Positions 22,484 through 32,649 of a DNA stretch of 64,000 nucleotides are shown here, in pieces (positions within the stretch are counted from its first letter, which is position 1; every line of letters begins with the position of its first letter). The translations under genes and the position numbers were made by a program. The stretch lies in the NCBI RefSeq assembly GCF_027579695.1, contig NC_083577.1, forward strand, positions 64,446,741 to 64,510,740, given 5' to 3'. Under the pieces are notes generated by a model. That model was not told the origin of the DNA. It searched no databases and saw nothing but the letters and a program-made list of their open reading frames with translations. Source of the stretch: Neoarius graeffei. Taxonomy: Eukaryota; Chordata; Actinopteri; Siluriformes; Ariidae.

Positions 22484-23933
22484 GTAAAATACCAAATAAT
22501 AGCCCGGGCGATTATTTGTCTCAATCACGTAAGAGACCCGGCGCGTATTAGAGACTAGGCGGCTATTTGGAACAGGCAATTAATTCCTTCTTCACAAATA
22601 CCTTCCCCAAAATCTACCTCAAAACGGGGAAAAAAATCATTCTCAGATAGGCCTACTTTTAACCAGTATAACTTACAGTTTGTTTAGAGTTAGATTACAG
22701 ATAGCACGGTGCCGACTTCGGGGAATTTTGAAGACGCAGAATGCATCTTCGCATGGCACAGTCGGGGTGGATAAAGGATAAATCACACACCTTTTCCTGT
22801 TAATGACTAGTTAAGCGCATGCTTTACAAAATAATCAAGAAACCACACCATTGTCTGTGCGCAGCACTGTGATTTAATTACTCTGCAAAGTTATGGTCAC
22901 TTGCTATCACCCTCACCCATGCAGCCTCCACCCTTTGCGCTTCGCGATGTCTGTCAATCTGAAATTGCATGGAGGGCGCGACGTTGAAGCAACATAATTA
23001 GGGTGCGAAGTGTCAAACCAAAGGGTTTTTTCTTATGCTGAAAAATAAGTGACCTGCAGTGGCTACATACTGTCATCTTGCATCACGTTTCTCTCCAAGA
23101 CGTCTCCCTATTTGGCCGATATGAGCCTATTCCCCGAGTGAGTTGGTACGGTGGCTCGACCCCATAGAAAACTTAAAGTTCGGATGAAAGTTAGTTGAAT
23201 AGGTTACTGACTTGTAGGCCTACATGTTGCCTGCCTGACGCGTGCTTCTGCCCAACTTGCACGACAGATTACTTGTTGAAAAGGCCCCTTGGATTAGATT
23301 GGCCGCGAGCAGACTGAAATGCATGTTAGAACGCTCTCACCTTTTTTGTAAAGCGTCTTCCAGATCCAAATGGGTAAGGGCAAGTGAAATGGTATAAGGT
23401 CTTTAATAAAACTCAGTGTGTGCTTTGATGCATGCATTCGGCAATTTAGGTCGTTTAACAGAAGCAGCAGTCCAACCTTGGAAACCCGCAGTCCTCAATG
23501 TCACCACACACGCTGGCTTTCGTTGGGTATACCCAAAGGGGTGGCTAAGACATCTGTCAAAAGTTACGGAGTTGCATTCCTCAAGAAATATTACGGTAGA
23601 CCAAGATTATAACATTGAAATGGCATGTTTATTATCACGTAACAAAATGTTGTAAACAGTATTATAGAAATAATTTCATTCATTCATTCATTCATTCATT
23701 CATATTGTTTCGGTAGAAAACTATGCAATGCAAAATCGTTTAAACACCAGAAAACCAGAAAAGTGCTGGGCCTCAAGATTCTAGATAGAACGTTCGGATG
23801 CTTTTTTTTTTTTTTTTAGACCCCGGCGAGTATTCGGAACCGGCCTTTATTTGTCACAACACACGCGTACACCCGGCCGTTAAAGGGAACTCGGCGGTTA
23901 ATTGGAACTCGGCTATTATTTGGTATTTTACGG
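22482..23933. mobile_element. TIR element of 1.45 kb in a TA target
   Basis: Ends are near-perfect inverted repeats: CCGTAAAATACCAAATAATAG on the left and its complement at 23910-23933, flanked by TA. Near both ends are related blocks (GGCGATTATTTG, CGGCTATTTGG, CGGCCTTTATTTG, CGGCGGTTAATTGG), which look like subterminal repeats. No transposase is recognisable inside; an (ATTC)n run lies at about 23677-23703. Superfamily not assigned. Confidence 0.75.
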
Positions 23934-23934
23934 T

Positions 23935-23973
<39 letters not shown>

Positions 23974-23977
<4 letters not shown>

Positions 23978-25575
23978 CCCGATTCCAAAAAAGTTGGGAC
24001 AAAGTACAAATTGTAAATAAAAACAGAATGCAATGATGTGGAAGTTTCAAAATTCCATGTTTTATTCAGAATAGAACATAGATGACATATCAAATGTTTA
24101 AACTGAGAAAATGTATCATTTAAAGAGAAAAAATAGGTGAGTTTAAATTTCATGACAACAACACATCTCAAAAAAGTTGGGACAAGGCCATGTTTACCAC
24201 TGTGAGACATCCCCTTTTCTCTTTACAACAGTCTGTAAACGTCTGGGGACTGAGGAGACAAGTTGCTGAAGTTTAGGGATAGGAATGTTAACCCATTCTT
24301 GTCTAATGTAGGATTCTAGTTGCTCAACTGTCTTAGGCCTTTTTTGTCGTATCTTCCATTTTATGATGCGCCAAATGTTTCCTATGGGTGAAAGATCTGG
24401 ACTGCAGGCTGGCCAGTTCAGTACCCGGACCCTTCTTCTATGCAGCCATGATGCTGTAATTGATGCAGTATGTGGTTTGGCATTGTCATGTTGGAAAATG
24501 CAAGGTCTTCCCTGAAAGAGACGTCATCTGGATGGGAGCATATGTTGCTCTAGAACCTGGATATACCTTTCAGCATTGATGGTGTCTTTCCAGATGTGTA
24601 AGCTGCCCATGCCACACACACTAATGCAACCCCATACCATCAGAGATGCAGGCTTCTGAACTGAGCGCTGATAACAACTTGGGTCGTCCTTCTCCTCTTT
24701 AGTCCGAATGACATGGCGTCCCTGATTTCCATAAAGAACTTCAAATTTTGATTCGTCTGACCACAGAACAGTTTTCCACTTTGCCACAGTACATTTTAAA
24801 TGAGCCTTGGCCCAGAGAAGACGTCTGCACTTCTGGATCATATTTAGATACGGCTTCTTCTTTGAACTACAGAGTTTTAGCTGGCAACGGCGGATGGCAC
24901 GGTGAATTGTGTTCACAGATAATATTCTCTGGAAATATTCCTGAGCCCATTTTGTGATTTCCAATACAGAAGCATGCCTGTATGTGATGCAGTGCCGTCT
25001 AAGGACCCGAAGATCACGGGCACCCAGTATGGTTTTCCGGCCTTGACCCTTACACACAGAGATTCTTCCAGATTCTCTGAATCTTTTGATGATATTATGC
25101 ACTGTAGATGATGATATGTTCAAACTCTTTGCAATTTTACACTGTCAAACTCCTTTCTGATATTGCTCCACTATTTGTCGGCGCAGAATTAGGGGGATTG
25201 GTGATCCTCTTCCCATCTTTACTTCTGAGAGCCGCTGCCACTCCAAGGTGCTCTTTTTATACCCGGTCATGTTAATGACCTATTGCCAATTGACCTAATG
25301 AGTTGCAATTTGGTCCTCCAGCTGTTCCTTTTTTGTATCTTTAACTTTTCCAGCCTCTTATTGCCCCTGTCCCAACTTTTTTGAGATGTGTTGCTGTCAT
25401 GAAATTTCAAATGAGCCAATATTTGGCATGACATTTCAAAATGTCTCACTTTCGACATTTGATATGTTGTCTATGTTCTATTGTGAATACAATATCAGTT
25501 TTTGAGATTTGTAAATTATTGCATTCTGTTTTTATTTATAATTTGTCCTTTGTCCGAACTTTTTTGGAATCGGGG

Positions 25576-25578
<3 letters not shown>
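23974..25578 (-). mobile_element. Tc1-like transposon, copy A
   Basis: Ends are AACCCCGATTCCAAAAAAGTT and its complement at 25551-25578, flanked by TA/TG microsatellites. The transposase is on the - strand. A second copy of the same family is at 37777-39860. Confidence 0.92.
24194..25216 (-). pseudogene. Tc1 transposase copy A, two stops, E to G
   Basis: Exactly 341 codons including the stop, the usual Tc1 length, with no net frameshift. It starts MGRGSPIPLILRRQIVEQY and ends RKGDVSQW. In-frame TGA codons occur at codon 24 (25145-25147) and codon 231 (24524-24526). The helix-turn-helix region ([17 protein letters not shown]) is clear. Catalytic block: WSDESKFEV and QHDNAKPHT are present, but the glutamate 34 residues later is replaced by G (LSPIGNIW), so the copy would be dead even without the stops. 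Confidence 0.9.
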
Positions 25579-25613
<35 letters not shown>

Positions 25614-25630
25614 CCACACACACACACACG
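25579..25630. repeat. (GT)n/(CA)n microsatellite
   Basis: About 16 GT units, a short spacer, then CA units. It directly abuts the right end of Tc1 copy A. Confidence 0.9.
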
Positions 25631-25633
25631 GGC

Positions 25634-25966
25634 AAAAACAATATAGGATTCATTGGGCAGCGACTTGATACCGAGGTCCTTTAACCAGCTACATGCAAAA
25701 AAGTTGTAAGCCTCCATACTCTTCCACACTTTCATCTGTTTTGCGGTGTAGAAGGACGTCTGCAACACCAGATAATTCGAGATGTCGTGGAACTCGACTG
25801 AAGGGTCGTTTTCGAGATCATATGACAAATCCTTCTTTCCCAGACTGTACGGGTCGATTCCATTGCACATAGCAATCTTCTGAATATATCTAAACTGAGC
25901 AGTGGCTTCTAGATTACGAGCATATGCTGATACGTTATCGCTAATTGTTTGCACTACGGCAGCCGT
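25634..25966 (-). pseudogene. N-terminal exon remnant of a repetitive fish ORF
   Basis: Reads on the - strand as an uninterrupted stretch of about 110 codons: DNVSAYARNLEATAQF, MCNGIDPYSLGKKDL, SVEFHDISNYLVLQTSFYT, MEAYNFFACSWLKDL. The NGIDPY ... NYLV ... AYN...W pattern resembles the N-terminus of multicopy fish ORFs with SWIM-finger or YqaJ-like nuclease parts downstream; this assignment is from memory. The position of the expected ATG (about 25964-25966) is ACG, so the start appears lost. No downstream exon was found; a GT microsatellite follows. Confidence 0.4.
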
Positions 25967-26945
25967 TTAGACCACCAGCTATTTCACTTCCGGTAAAACC
26001 GCTAAGAAAAGTCACATGATAGAAAACCCAGCAATACATCAACTTCACACCAGCTTCAACAATGAAAATGAATTCAACACATTAAAATATGTCCAAGTTT
26101 ATTTATGAAGGAGTGTTTAGTATTAGGAGTACCGGGTTATTCACTGATTTTGAAAAAAGTGCCAAATGAATGGAGAATGTCTTTGGTATCTTTAGGTTAT
26201 TGGTGCGGTTGATTATTATGTAAAAATGTTTTAATACAGTCATGTTATGTTGGATTTATAATGCATTTGTTTGCATTGTGTACTGTACACAGCAGGATGG
26301 ATGAGTGTATGTTTTTCTACTGCGTCTCACAGCCGATGCAGATTCAAACGCTGGTTATCAAAGAAGGTCATGTGTGACTTCATCAGCTGGCATTTAGTAG
26401 CTGCATCGGAGTTGTTTGTTCTGATTTGTTACAGATAAAATAACTGTTAATGCTGTTTTATTTTCATATCAGAGTTACTTTAATGCAAAAAAAAAGTCTG
26501 GCTTGTGTAAAACTAAAATAGCAACACTTCAGCATAATTAACCAGGAAATGATGCGTGTCAGCACAAAAATAGAGCCTTTCATTGTGCTGTACATAAAGA
26601 ATAGCTACTATTGTGTGCAGTGACAAATCTGTACTGTGTAGCAACACGATTATGTGCATTATCTCTCAATCCTCTAGAGTTTCTTTACATGATGTATATG
26701 TGACTTTGCTTAAGGGTTTCTTCAACTCCAGGCACTGTTGGTCCTATCAACTTTTAAGAAATGAAGACTCACAAAACACACTTTTCATATTCTTCCTCGT
26801 TTCATTAATTTGCCTTATAACAAAGTATGATAATGGGAACATTTGCATGACTGAGGAATATCGTTATGCTTTCCTATTTTTCTCAAGCGTCATAAAAAAG
26901 TCATTTCTGCCACATCTCAATTTGTCCATTATTCAGATATAATAG
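25967..26945. other. Unassigned interval
   Basis: AT-rich; no gene, SINE or element ends recognised. Confidence 0.3.
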
Positions 26946-27317
26946 AATTGATTCTATCCACATTCACTGGATATGAGCAATTGCACGCTCTGATTGGCTA
27001 TTCTACTACTAGGTTATCAGCTCCTATACCGTGAGTAGAGGACAAACAAAATGGTGGAACATGTTGCTGAACCGACCGAGAATGAAATAAAAACCCTACT
27101 CGAAAACAAAACTACAAAAAAACCCAACAAAATATGGAATAAAAGTATTTAATGGTAAGGACGTATCTTTTTTTTTCAAGAATTATTACAGCATTTTTCA
27201 CCAATTGTTACTGTCATTTCGATGGTTGGTTTACATTCTAAGCGGAAAATATTTTGTTGGACGTTTTGTATTGTTTTTATTGATCGAATTTGCAAAAAAT
27301 AAAAATGAAAATGCAAT

Positions 27318-27692
27318 CTCATCTCATCTCATTATCTCTAGCCACTTTATCCTGTTCTACAGGGTCGCAGGCAAGCTGGAGCCTATCCCAGCTGACTACA
27401 GGCGAAAGGCGGGGTACACCCTGGACAAGTCGCCAGGTCATCACAGGGCTGACACATAGACACAGACAACTATTCACACTCACATTCACACCTACGGTCA
27501 ATTTAGAGTCACCAGTTAACCTAACCTGCATGTCTTTGGACTGTGGGGGAAACCGGAGCACCCGGAGGAAACCCACGCGGACACGGGGAGAACATGCAAA
27601 CTCCACACAGAAAGGCCCTCGCCGGCCACGCAGCGAACCCAGACCTTCTTGCTGTGAGGTGACAGCGCTAACCACTACACCACCGTGCCACC
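27318..27692 (-). mobile_element. SINE, full length, with target duplication
   Basis: Mermaid-like tRNA-derived SINE, tail CATCTC-type, head ending GGTGGCAC on the reverse strand. A perfect 12-bp duplication TGAAAATGCAAT lies at 27306-27317 and 27693-27704. Confidence 0.92.
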
Positions 27693-27786
27693 TGAAAATG
27701 CAATGTTTTTCTCAAAATCCAGTGAATGTGGATAGAATAAAACGCTAGTTACGAATGTAACTGTGGTTCTATGAATGCCGGATGAC

Positions 27787-27931
27787 CGCCAGAGGCGGCA
27801 CAGCCTGTGGATGATATCCTTCGCGTAGCGCAAGTCGAGACTTATACCAACAAAGAAGTCGTGATGACGTACCTCATGCATAAGAGGCACTGCAGCACAT
27901 CATTCGTCCTCGGAAAACTTCTCGCGGTTGC
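27787..27931. repeat. DIRS terminal inverted repeat, left
   Basis: Complement of 32916-33060. The match is nearly perfect over the outer 125 bp and imperfect in the inner 20 bp. The outermost 40 bases (27744-27786) are unique to this end and are matched only by the internal complementary region. Confidence 0.9.
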
Positions 27932-27951
27932 GATGTCCGAGTGACTGGGAA

Positions 27952-28052
27952 CTCTGGCGGTCATCCGGCATTCATAGAACCACAGTTACATTCGTAACTA
28001 GCGTTCTATTTCATGCCTCCTGACCGCCAGAGGCGGCACAGCCTGTGGATGA
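27952..28052. repeat. DIRS internal complementary region
   Basis: 27952-28002 is the exact reverse complement of the left end 27744-27794 (51 bases). GTT follows at 28003-28005. 28006-28052 is the exact reverse complement of the right end 33033-33079 (47 bases). The two outer ends are thus joined in one place through GTT, the complement of the AAC at both edges, as in the DIRS-1 circle-junction template model. Confidence 0.93.
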
Positions 28053-28084
28053 CTAATACCAGCACTGTCATGAGGACGAGTATG

Positions 28085-29188
28085 TCAATCCATAATTGAA
28101 AGAATGGCAGGCCCAAGGCTTGTAGGTGATGCCACATTTACCCTATAAAACCTGGTGAATGTTGAAGGGCCAGACCATGTTGCTGCTGCACAGATGTCAG
28201 ATAGCGGGGTTCCCCTCAGGGCTGCCCATGAGGTAGCCAAGCTCCTGGTGTTGTGGCACATTACACTGCCCACTGGCAGGGAATCAGCTGACTTGTGTGC
28301 AAGGGAAATCACCTCGCAAACCCAATGTGAGAGGCACTGTTTAGATACAGGCGAGCCAATTGCACCACCTCCATAAGTGACAAACAGTTGGTCTGACCGT
28401 CTCGTGGCTTCAGTCCGGGACACATAGTGCCTCAAGGCTCGCACAGGGCATAGGTCTAGACGGTCCTCATAAGAAGCAAGCTCAATGGATTGGTTAATAA
28501 AGGATGGAGATAGAACCTTCGGCAGAAAGGCTGGGTTTGGCCATAGCGTAACGCCAGATAGATTTGGTCCCCATCTCATACAATCTGGGCTGACTGAGAG
28601 TGCGTGTAACTCACTCACACGTTTTGCCGAGACCATAGCTAAGAGAAAAACGGTCTTCAAGGAAACCCATCTCATGTCCGCTTCAGCCAATGGTTCGAAA
28701 GGGGCCTGGCACAGAGAGTCTAGTACGCGATGCAAATCCCACTGAGGGCTGCGAGGGGCTCTGTAGGGGTGGAGGCGCCTAGCGCCCCTAAGAAAGTTGC
28801 GGATGAGACTATGTGCACCAATAGTCGCACCCTCCACTTTATCATGCCTCGCAGAGATAGCTGCTACATAGACTTTCACGGTAGATGGGGATTTACCCTC
28901 ATCAAGCAGTTTCTGTAGAAACTTGAGCAGTACGGGTATAGGACAACCCGTGGGAGAAACGCTTACGGTCTCACACCACGTCTTGAACAATTTCCAGCGG
29001 TTGTCATACAACGACCTAGTTGAGGGGGCCCTCGCGTTCTCTAAGGTATTAATGACCGCTGGGTCAAACTCTAACAGAGGGTTGTCGGGCCCAAGGGCCA
29101 CACCCACAGCTGGAGACGTTCCGGGCAGGAGTGCCAAACTTTGCCCTCCATCTGAGACAGTAGGTCCCTTCTGAGCGGTAGTTGCCAT
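28085..29188 (-). CDS. DIRS ORF3: tyrosine recombinase
   Basis: Integrates the element by site-specific recombination, replacing the DDE integrase of LTR elements. The chosen start at 29188 (MATTAQKGPT) gives 367 aa and overlaps the end of ORF2 by 118 bp; the frame is open much further upstream, but that part is an off-frame reading of ORF2. An N-terminal SAM-like core-binding region spans about residues 45-140 (STRSLYDNRWKLFKTWC, STVKVYVAAIS). Catalytic residues: R190 in SAKRVSEL, H312 and R315 in CHNTRS, and the nucleophile Y348 in TRFYRVN. No stops or frameshifts. The second catalytic lysine or histidine was not placed. Confidence 0.9.
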   Translation of the reverse strand: MATTAQKGPTVSDGGQSLALLPGTSPAVGVALGPDNPLLEFDPAVINTLENARAPSTRSLYDNRWKLFKTWCETVSVSPTGCPIPVLLKFLQKLLDEGKSPSTVKVYVAAISARHDKVEGATIGAHSLIRNFLRGARRLHPYRAPRSPQWDLHRVLDSLCQAPFEPLAEADMRWVSLKTVFLLAMVSAKRVSELHALSVSPDCMRWGPNLSGVTLWPNPAFLPKVLSPSFINQSIELASYEDRLDLCPVRALRHYVSRTEATRRSDQLFVTYGGGAIGSPVSKQCLSHWVCEVISLAHKSADSLPVGSVMCHNTRSLATSWAALRGTPLSDICAAATWSGPSTFTRFYRVNVASPTSLGPAILSIMD

Positions 29189-31080
29189 GGAGTTCCGGTC
29201 AGCAGGGAATGAAGCACAGCAAACCACGGTCTTGCTGGCCATCGCGGAGCCACCAGCAGAACACGGTGACAGCACTGGCGTATCCGAAGTAGCACTTCCA
29301 GAAGGAGGGGAATCGGTGGAAAGGCATACAGCAGTTCGTCCGGCCACTCGTGTGCCATGGCGTCCAAGCCCAGTGCTTCGTCCTCCTGCGTGCGAGAGAA
29401 CCACTTTTGGCAGTGTGTGGACTCTTTGCTGGCAAACAGGTCCACCGCTGCTGTACCAAAGCGATCCCAAACCTGCTGTACCACCTGTGGGCTCAGGCGC
29501 CACTCCCCCGGGTCGAGGCGTTGTCTCGACAGGGAGTCTGCCACCGCATTCAGTTTCCCTGGCAAGTGGACTGCCCTGAGGGATGCCAGCCTGGGGAAGG
29601 CCCACTTCAGTAGAGATTGAGTTAAGCGAAAAGCAGTGGGGGATCGTGTTCCCCCCTGGTGGTTGATGTTGTACACCGTCGTCACATTGTCTGATCTGAC
29701 AAGTACGTGGCGCCCCTGTAGGTATGGCATAAGGTGTTTTAGAGCCAGGTGTACTGCTCTGATTTCGAGGAGATTGACGTGTTCGCCCATCTCTTCTTTG
29801 CTCCACAACCCACTGACTGCTCTGTGTTGCCATACTGCACCCCACCCTGTAAGAGAGGCGTCTGTAGTCACAATCTCCCTGTGTGTGGGTGCTGCACCAA
29901 GCGGAACACCTGATGTTAAAAAGGTCTCCTTCCGCCATGGGCTGAGGGCAGACATGCAATGTTCTGTGATAAGAACGGGTGTCTTCCTGTGACGGGTCAC
30001 GTCGAGGCCGAGGCCAATCAGCCATATTTGCAGAGGCCGGAGTTCCAGTAGACCCAAGGGGAGGATCTGGGCTGCTGCTGTGAGCATACCCTGGAGCCGC
30101 AGTAGTATTCTGAAACGTAGTCTTCGTCCCACCCGTACTTGTGACAGTAGTGAAGTGATGTTCGCTACACGCCGGCTGGTCAAGGACGCGGACATTGTCT
30201 GTGAGTCTAGGATCATGCCAATGAATTGAGCCGATTGGCTCGGGATAAGTGTGCTCTTTTCTAAATTGATTGTCAGTCCCAGTTCTGAGACATGGCTCTG
30301 CAGTGTTGCTATATCTGCTAGGCTGCGTTCCCTCGTCGGGGAACAGACTAACCAGTCGTCCAGGTATGGTAGAATCCTCATACCTGACTCCATGAGGGGG
30401 GACAGTACTGCCTGTATGCATCTCGAGAAGACTCTGGGTGACAGAGCGAGGCCGAACGGGAGTACCCTGAATTGGAACAGACGGCCCTGGAAGGCAAAGC
30501 GGAGGAACCGACGATGTGCTGGTGCCACCGGGATATGAAAGTAGGCGTCTTTCAAATCCAGGGTAGTAAACCATTCCGCTGGGGAGATTACCTTCAGAAC
30601 GTCTGCTGTGTGCAGCATCTTGAATGGCATTTTCTTTAGGTACTTGTTTAAGCCCCGGAGGTCTAGAATTGGGCGGAAACCGCCGTCTTTTTTTGGAACG
30701 ACAAAATAAACTGAGCAGAAGCCGTTGAAAGTAGGAGAACACTCTACTTCCTCTATGGCCCCTTTCTGCAGAAGAACGGTTATCTCCGACTGGAGAACCA
30801 GAGATCTTATTGAACTTTTTACAATTGTGGGCCTGAGACGGGCCTCTGGAGGGGGCCGACGTCTGAACTGCAGTCTGTAACCCTCTGACACTGTTTTTAG
30901 AACCCATGGGTCGCGAACGATTCTGGCCCATGCGGCCAGTTGAGTCTCTGTGTACAGTCCAACCGTCGGCCCGGGGCCTTCAGCGGGGAGTGCGATTGGG
31001 CTTCGCTCCACTGTTAGTGGGGGTGGAGCGGGGCATGGGATATGCCTGGCGGCGAAAGGGTGCAGAGCCCCTGGGGGCAT
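29071..31080 (-). CDS. DIRS ORF2: RT, RNase H, methyltransferase-like
   Basis: 669 aa, intact. RT domain about residues 95-330: VYFVVPKKDGGFRPILDLRGLN, TLDLKDAYFHI, VLPFGLALSPRVF and the catalytic YLDD at 239-242. RNase H about 400-500: TTDASLTGWGAV (D407), the acidic residue in LLEIRAVHLAL (about 439), and SDN (about 464) followed by HQGGTRS. After this comes a region (AVDLFASKESTHCQKWFS, then LLYAFPPIPLL and LLVAPRWPARPWF) matching the DAM-methyltransferase-like domain carried by DIRS elements. ORF1 overlaps its start by 101 bp and ORF3 overlaps its end. The annotated ATG is the first in frame; the true start may be internal or made by recoding. Confidence 0.92.
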   Translation of the reverse strand: MPPGALHPFAARHIPCPAPPPLTVERSPIALPAEGPGPTVGLYTETQLAAWARIVRDPWVLKTVSEGYRLQFRRRPPPEARLRPTIVKSSIRSLVLQSEITVLLQKGAIEEVECSPTFNGFCSVYFVVPKKDGGFRPILDLRGLNKYLKKMPFKMLHTADVLKVISPAEWFTTLDLKDAYFHIPVAPAHRRFLRFAFQGRLFQFRVLPFGLALSPRVFSRCIQAVLSPLMESGMRILPYLDDWLVCSPTRERSLADIATLQSHVSELGLTINLEKSTLIPSQSAQFIGMILDSQTMSASLTSRRVANITSLLSQVRVGRRLRFRILLRLQGMLTAAAQILPLGLLELRPLQIWLIGLGLDVTRHRKTPVLITEHCMSALSPWRKETFLTSGVPLGAAPTHREIVTTDASLTGWGAVWQHRAVSGLWSKEEMGEHVNLLEIRAVHLALKHLMPYLQGRHVLVRSDNVTTVYNINHQGGTRSPTAFRLTQSLLKWAFPRLASLRAVHLPGKLNAVADSLSRQRLDPGEWRLSPQVVQQVWDRFGTAAVDLFASKESTHCQKWFSRTQEDEALGLDAMAHEWPDELLYAFPPIPLLLEVLLRIRQCCHRVLLVAPRWPARPWFAVLHSLLTGTPWQLPLRRDLLSQMEGKVWHSCPERLQLWVWPLGPTTLC

Positions 31081-32581
31081 GTCTGTTCTCCCTTTGCCGT
31101 TGAGGTGCCGCGCGCTGGGGGGATGAGAATTCCCGCCGTGGTGCTGGGGGCTGCGGTGCTCGGAAGCGAGTCACCTGTGATAAGCCCACCTGCTGTTTCC
31201 GTGTTTCTGAAACTAGGGCGCGGCGTTCCAGAGCGTCCTTAGCGGCTAGCCCGAACAGTTGGCCAGGTATGAGGGGCAGCTCCCGTAGGGTGGCTCTGCA
31301 CGCGTCTGGGAGTGGCGTTTGCGAAAGCCAGACCTGGCGGCGAGCGCGCACTAATACCGCCATCAGACGCCCTAACTCCTGGGTCATGAAGCCCACGCCC
31401 TGTAGGGTGGCTTCAATCGCCTCACGTACAGCCGGATCTGAGTCTGCCTTCAGCAGGGAAGACTGCGCGGCCAGAAGAAGGTGAGAAATCGTATTGTCGA
31501 TCCTTCCGATGCGCGCCGCATGATTGTAGGCTCGAACAAGATCATCGTCTGTGCGCCTACAGGCCTTGCTTGGACAGCGTACCTGGGGACGTACTGCCTC
31601 GTCTGGGGAGACCACCAGAGACGCCACACAGGGATCCACCGCTGGCATTGTATCCAATCCAAACAGGCCTGCATCAGCCATGTTACTCATAGCGCGTGCC
31701 ACAGAGGTGGGGTGGGAACGTGCAGCTGCAGTTTTAAACGCCGTCTGGAACTCGTCCACAAAGGCGTCACATTTTGGGATGATGGAGGAGGCGTCCACCG
31801 AGGGCTGCCTGAAGTAGGCGCTCACACCAGCGTTAGATTGCAGCGGCTGTAGCCCACGTTGTACTAGCGCCGCAGTAATTGTGGCCAGCAAGGATTGGGG
31901 GCCGAGAGTCCCGCCATCCCCATTTTTGTCGGAAAAAACGCTGGAGGGGGCATCGTCAGAGGAAATGCCCGAGCGAGGAGAGCCAGGCAGCTCAAAGGAA
32001 TCGTCTTCCACTGGATTAAAGAGAGAGTCAGTGGCGGCAGTGGAGAGTGTATCGTCCTCCACGTCTGGCTCCTCTCGGGTAGGCAGGGTGGGAGCAGTAG
32101 CCAGGGTACCACCTGCTGGTGGTATGGTCTGCATGTTTGCCTGAGGGGGTTGGAGCTGAAGCAGTAACGTCTCTATTCGGCTTACAGCCGAGGAGAGATC
32201 GTCTACCCGTTTGTTGAGCAAAGAAGTGGAGTGCGATTTCGCCTTCTTCTTGGCTGGCTGCGCAGCCTGAAGGCCTGTGCTGCCGCGTTTTACGGCTTTG
32301 TGGGCACCTGCGGCAATATGCTCGGTTGTCGAGAGCAGCGCGTCACTTTTGGCCAATAACTCGGTAAGTCTGGCCTCTCTTACCGTGAGCGGTAGGACGG
32401 CACAGCTTGGGCAAGGGTTCGTCAAAGCTGAGCGAAGGTGAGCGGTGCCTAGACAAGACGGGCATTCTAAATGACCGTCCTCAGATGCAAGTGGTGCAAA
32501 GCACGTTTTGCATGTGAGGGAAAGGACATCCATCATAGCGCAACTAACGCAAACCCGAACTAACACACGACGCAATAACAA
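30980..32581 (-). CDS. DIRS ORF1: gag-like protein
   Basis: 533 aa, intact. The N-terminal part carries a compact cysteine cluster (CKTCFAPL, CPSCLG, CPSC at about residues 24-60), which suggests zinc binding. A K-rich segment (PAKKKAKS) and a predicted coiled stretch (VDDLSSAVSRIETLLLQL) follow, then acidic and serine-rich sequence. A central helical block (LLAAQSSLLKADSDPAVREAIEATLQGVG) leads to an R/P-rich C-terminus (PQRQRENRHAPRGSAPFRRQ) suited to nucleic-acid binding. Two adjacent Met codons at about 32529-32534 (MMDVLS) are alternative starts. Function as a structural nucleocapsid protein is inferred from its place in the element. Confidence 0.8.
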   Translation of the reverse strand: MLLRRVLVRVCVSCAMMDVLSLTCKTCFAPLASEDGHLECPSCLGTAHLRSALTNPCPSCAVLPLTVREARLTELLAKSDALLSTTEHIAAGAHKAVKRGSTGLQAAQPAKKKAKSHSTSLLNKRVDDLSSAVSRIETLLLQLQPPQANMQTIPPAGGTLATAPTLPTREEPDVEDDTLSTAATDSLFNPVEDDSFELPGSPRSGISSDDAPSSVFSDKNGDGGTLGPQSLLATITAALVQRGLQPLQSNAGVSAYFRQPSVDASSIIPKCDAFVDEFQTAFKTAAARSHPTSVARAMSNMADAGLFGLDTMPAVDPCVASLVVSPDEAVRPQVRCPSKACRRTDDDLVRAYNHAARIGRIDNTISHLLLAAQSSLLKADSDPAVREAIEATLQGVGFMTQELGRLMAVLVRARRQVWLSQTPLPDACRATLRELPLIPGQLFGLAAKDALERRALVSETRKQQVGLSQVTRFRAPQPPAPRREFSSPQRAAPQRQRENRHAPRGSAPFRRQAYPMPRSTPTNSGAKPNRTPR

Positions 32582-32649
32582 TAATGTAGATCAAACACAA
32601 TGCTAATACGAGTGACAGGGCTAACGAGTTGGCTAGCTAGCTAGTCAGT

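Noticed and set aside
23677-23703. CRISPR-like short repeats (ATTC)n
   Set aside because: Simple tetranucleotide repeat without spacers; the genome is eukaryotic.
29189-30931. N-terminal 580 codons of the long - strand ORF that contains the DIRS recombinase
   Set aside because: They overlap the RT/RNase H frame and have biased, repetitive composition. Recombinase similarity starts only after about 29188, so I took that start.
28155-32167. Several + strand ORFs across the DIRS element
   Set aside because: Antisense shadows of the three DIRS ORFs, with no recognisable domains.
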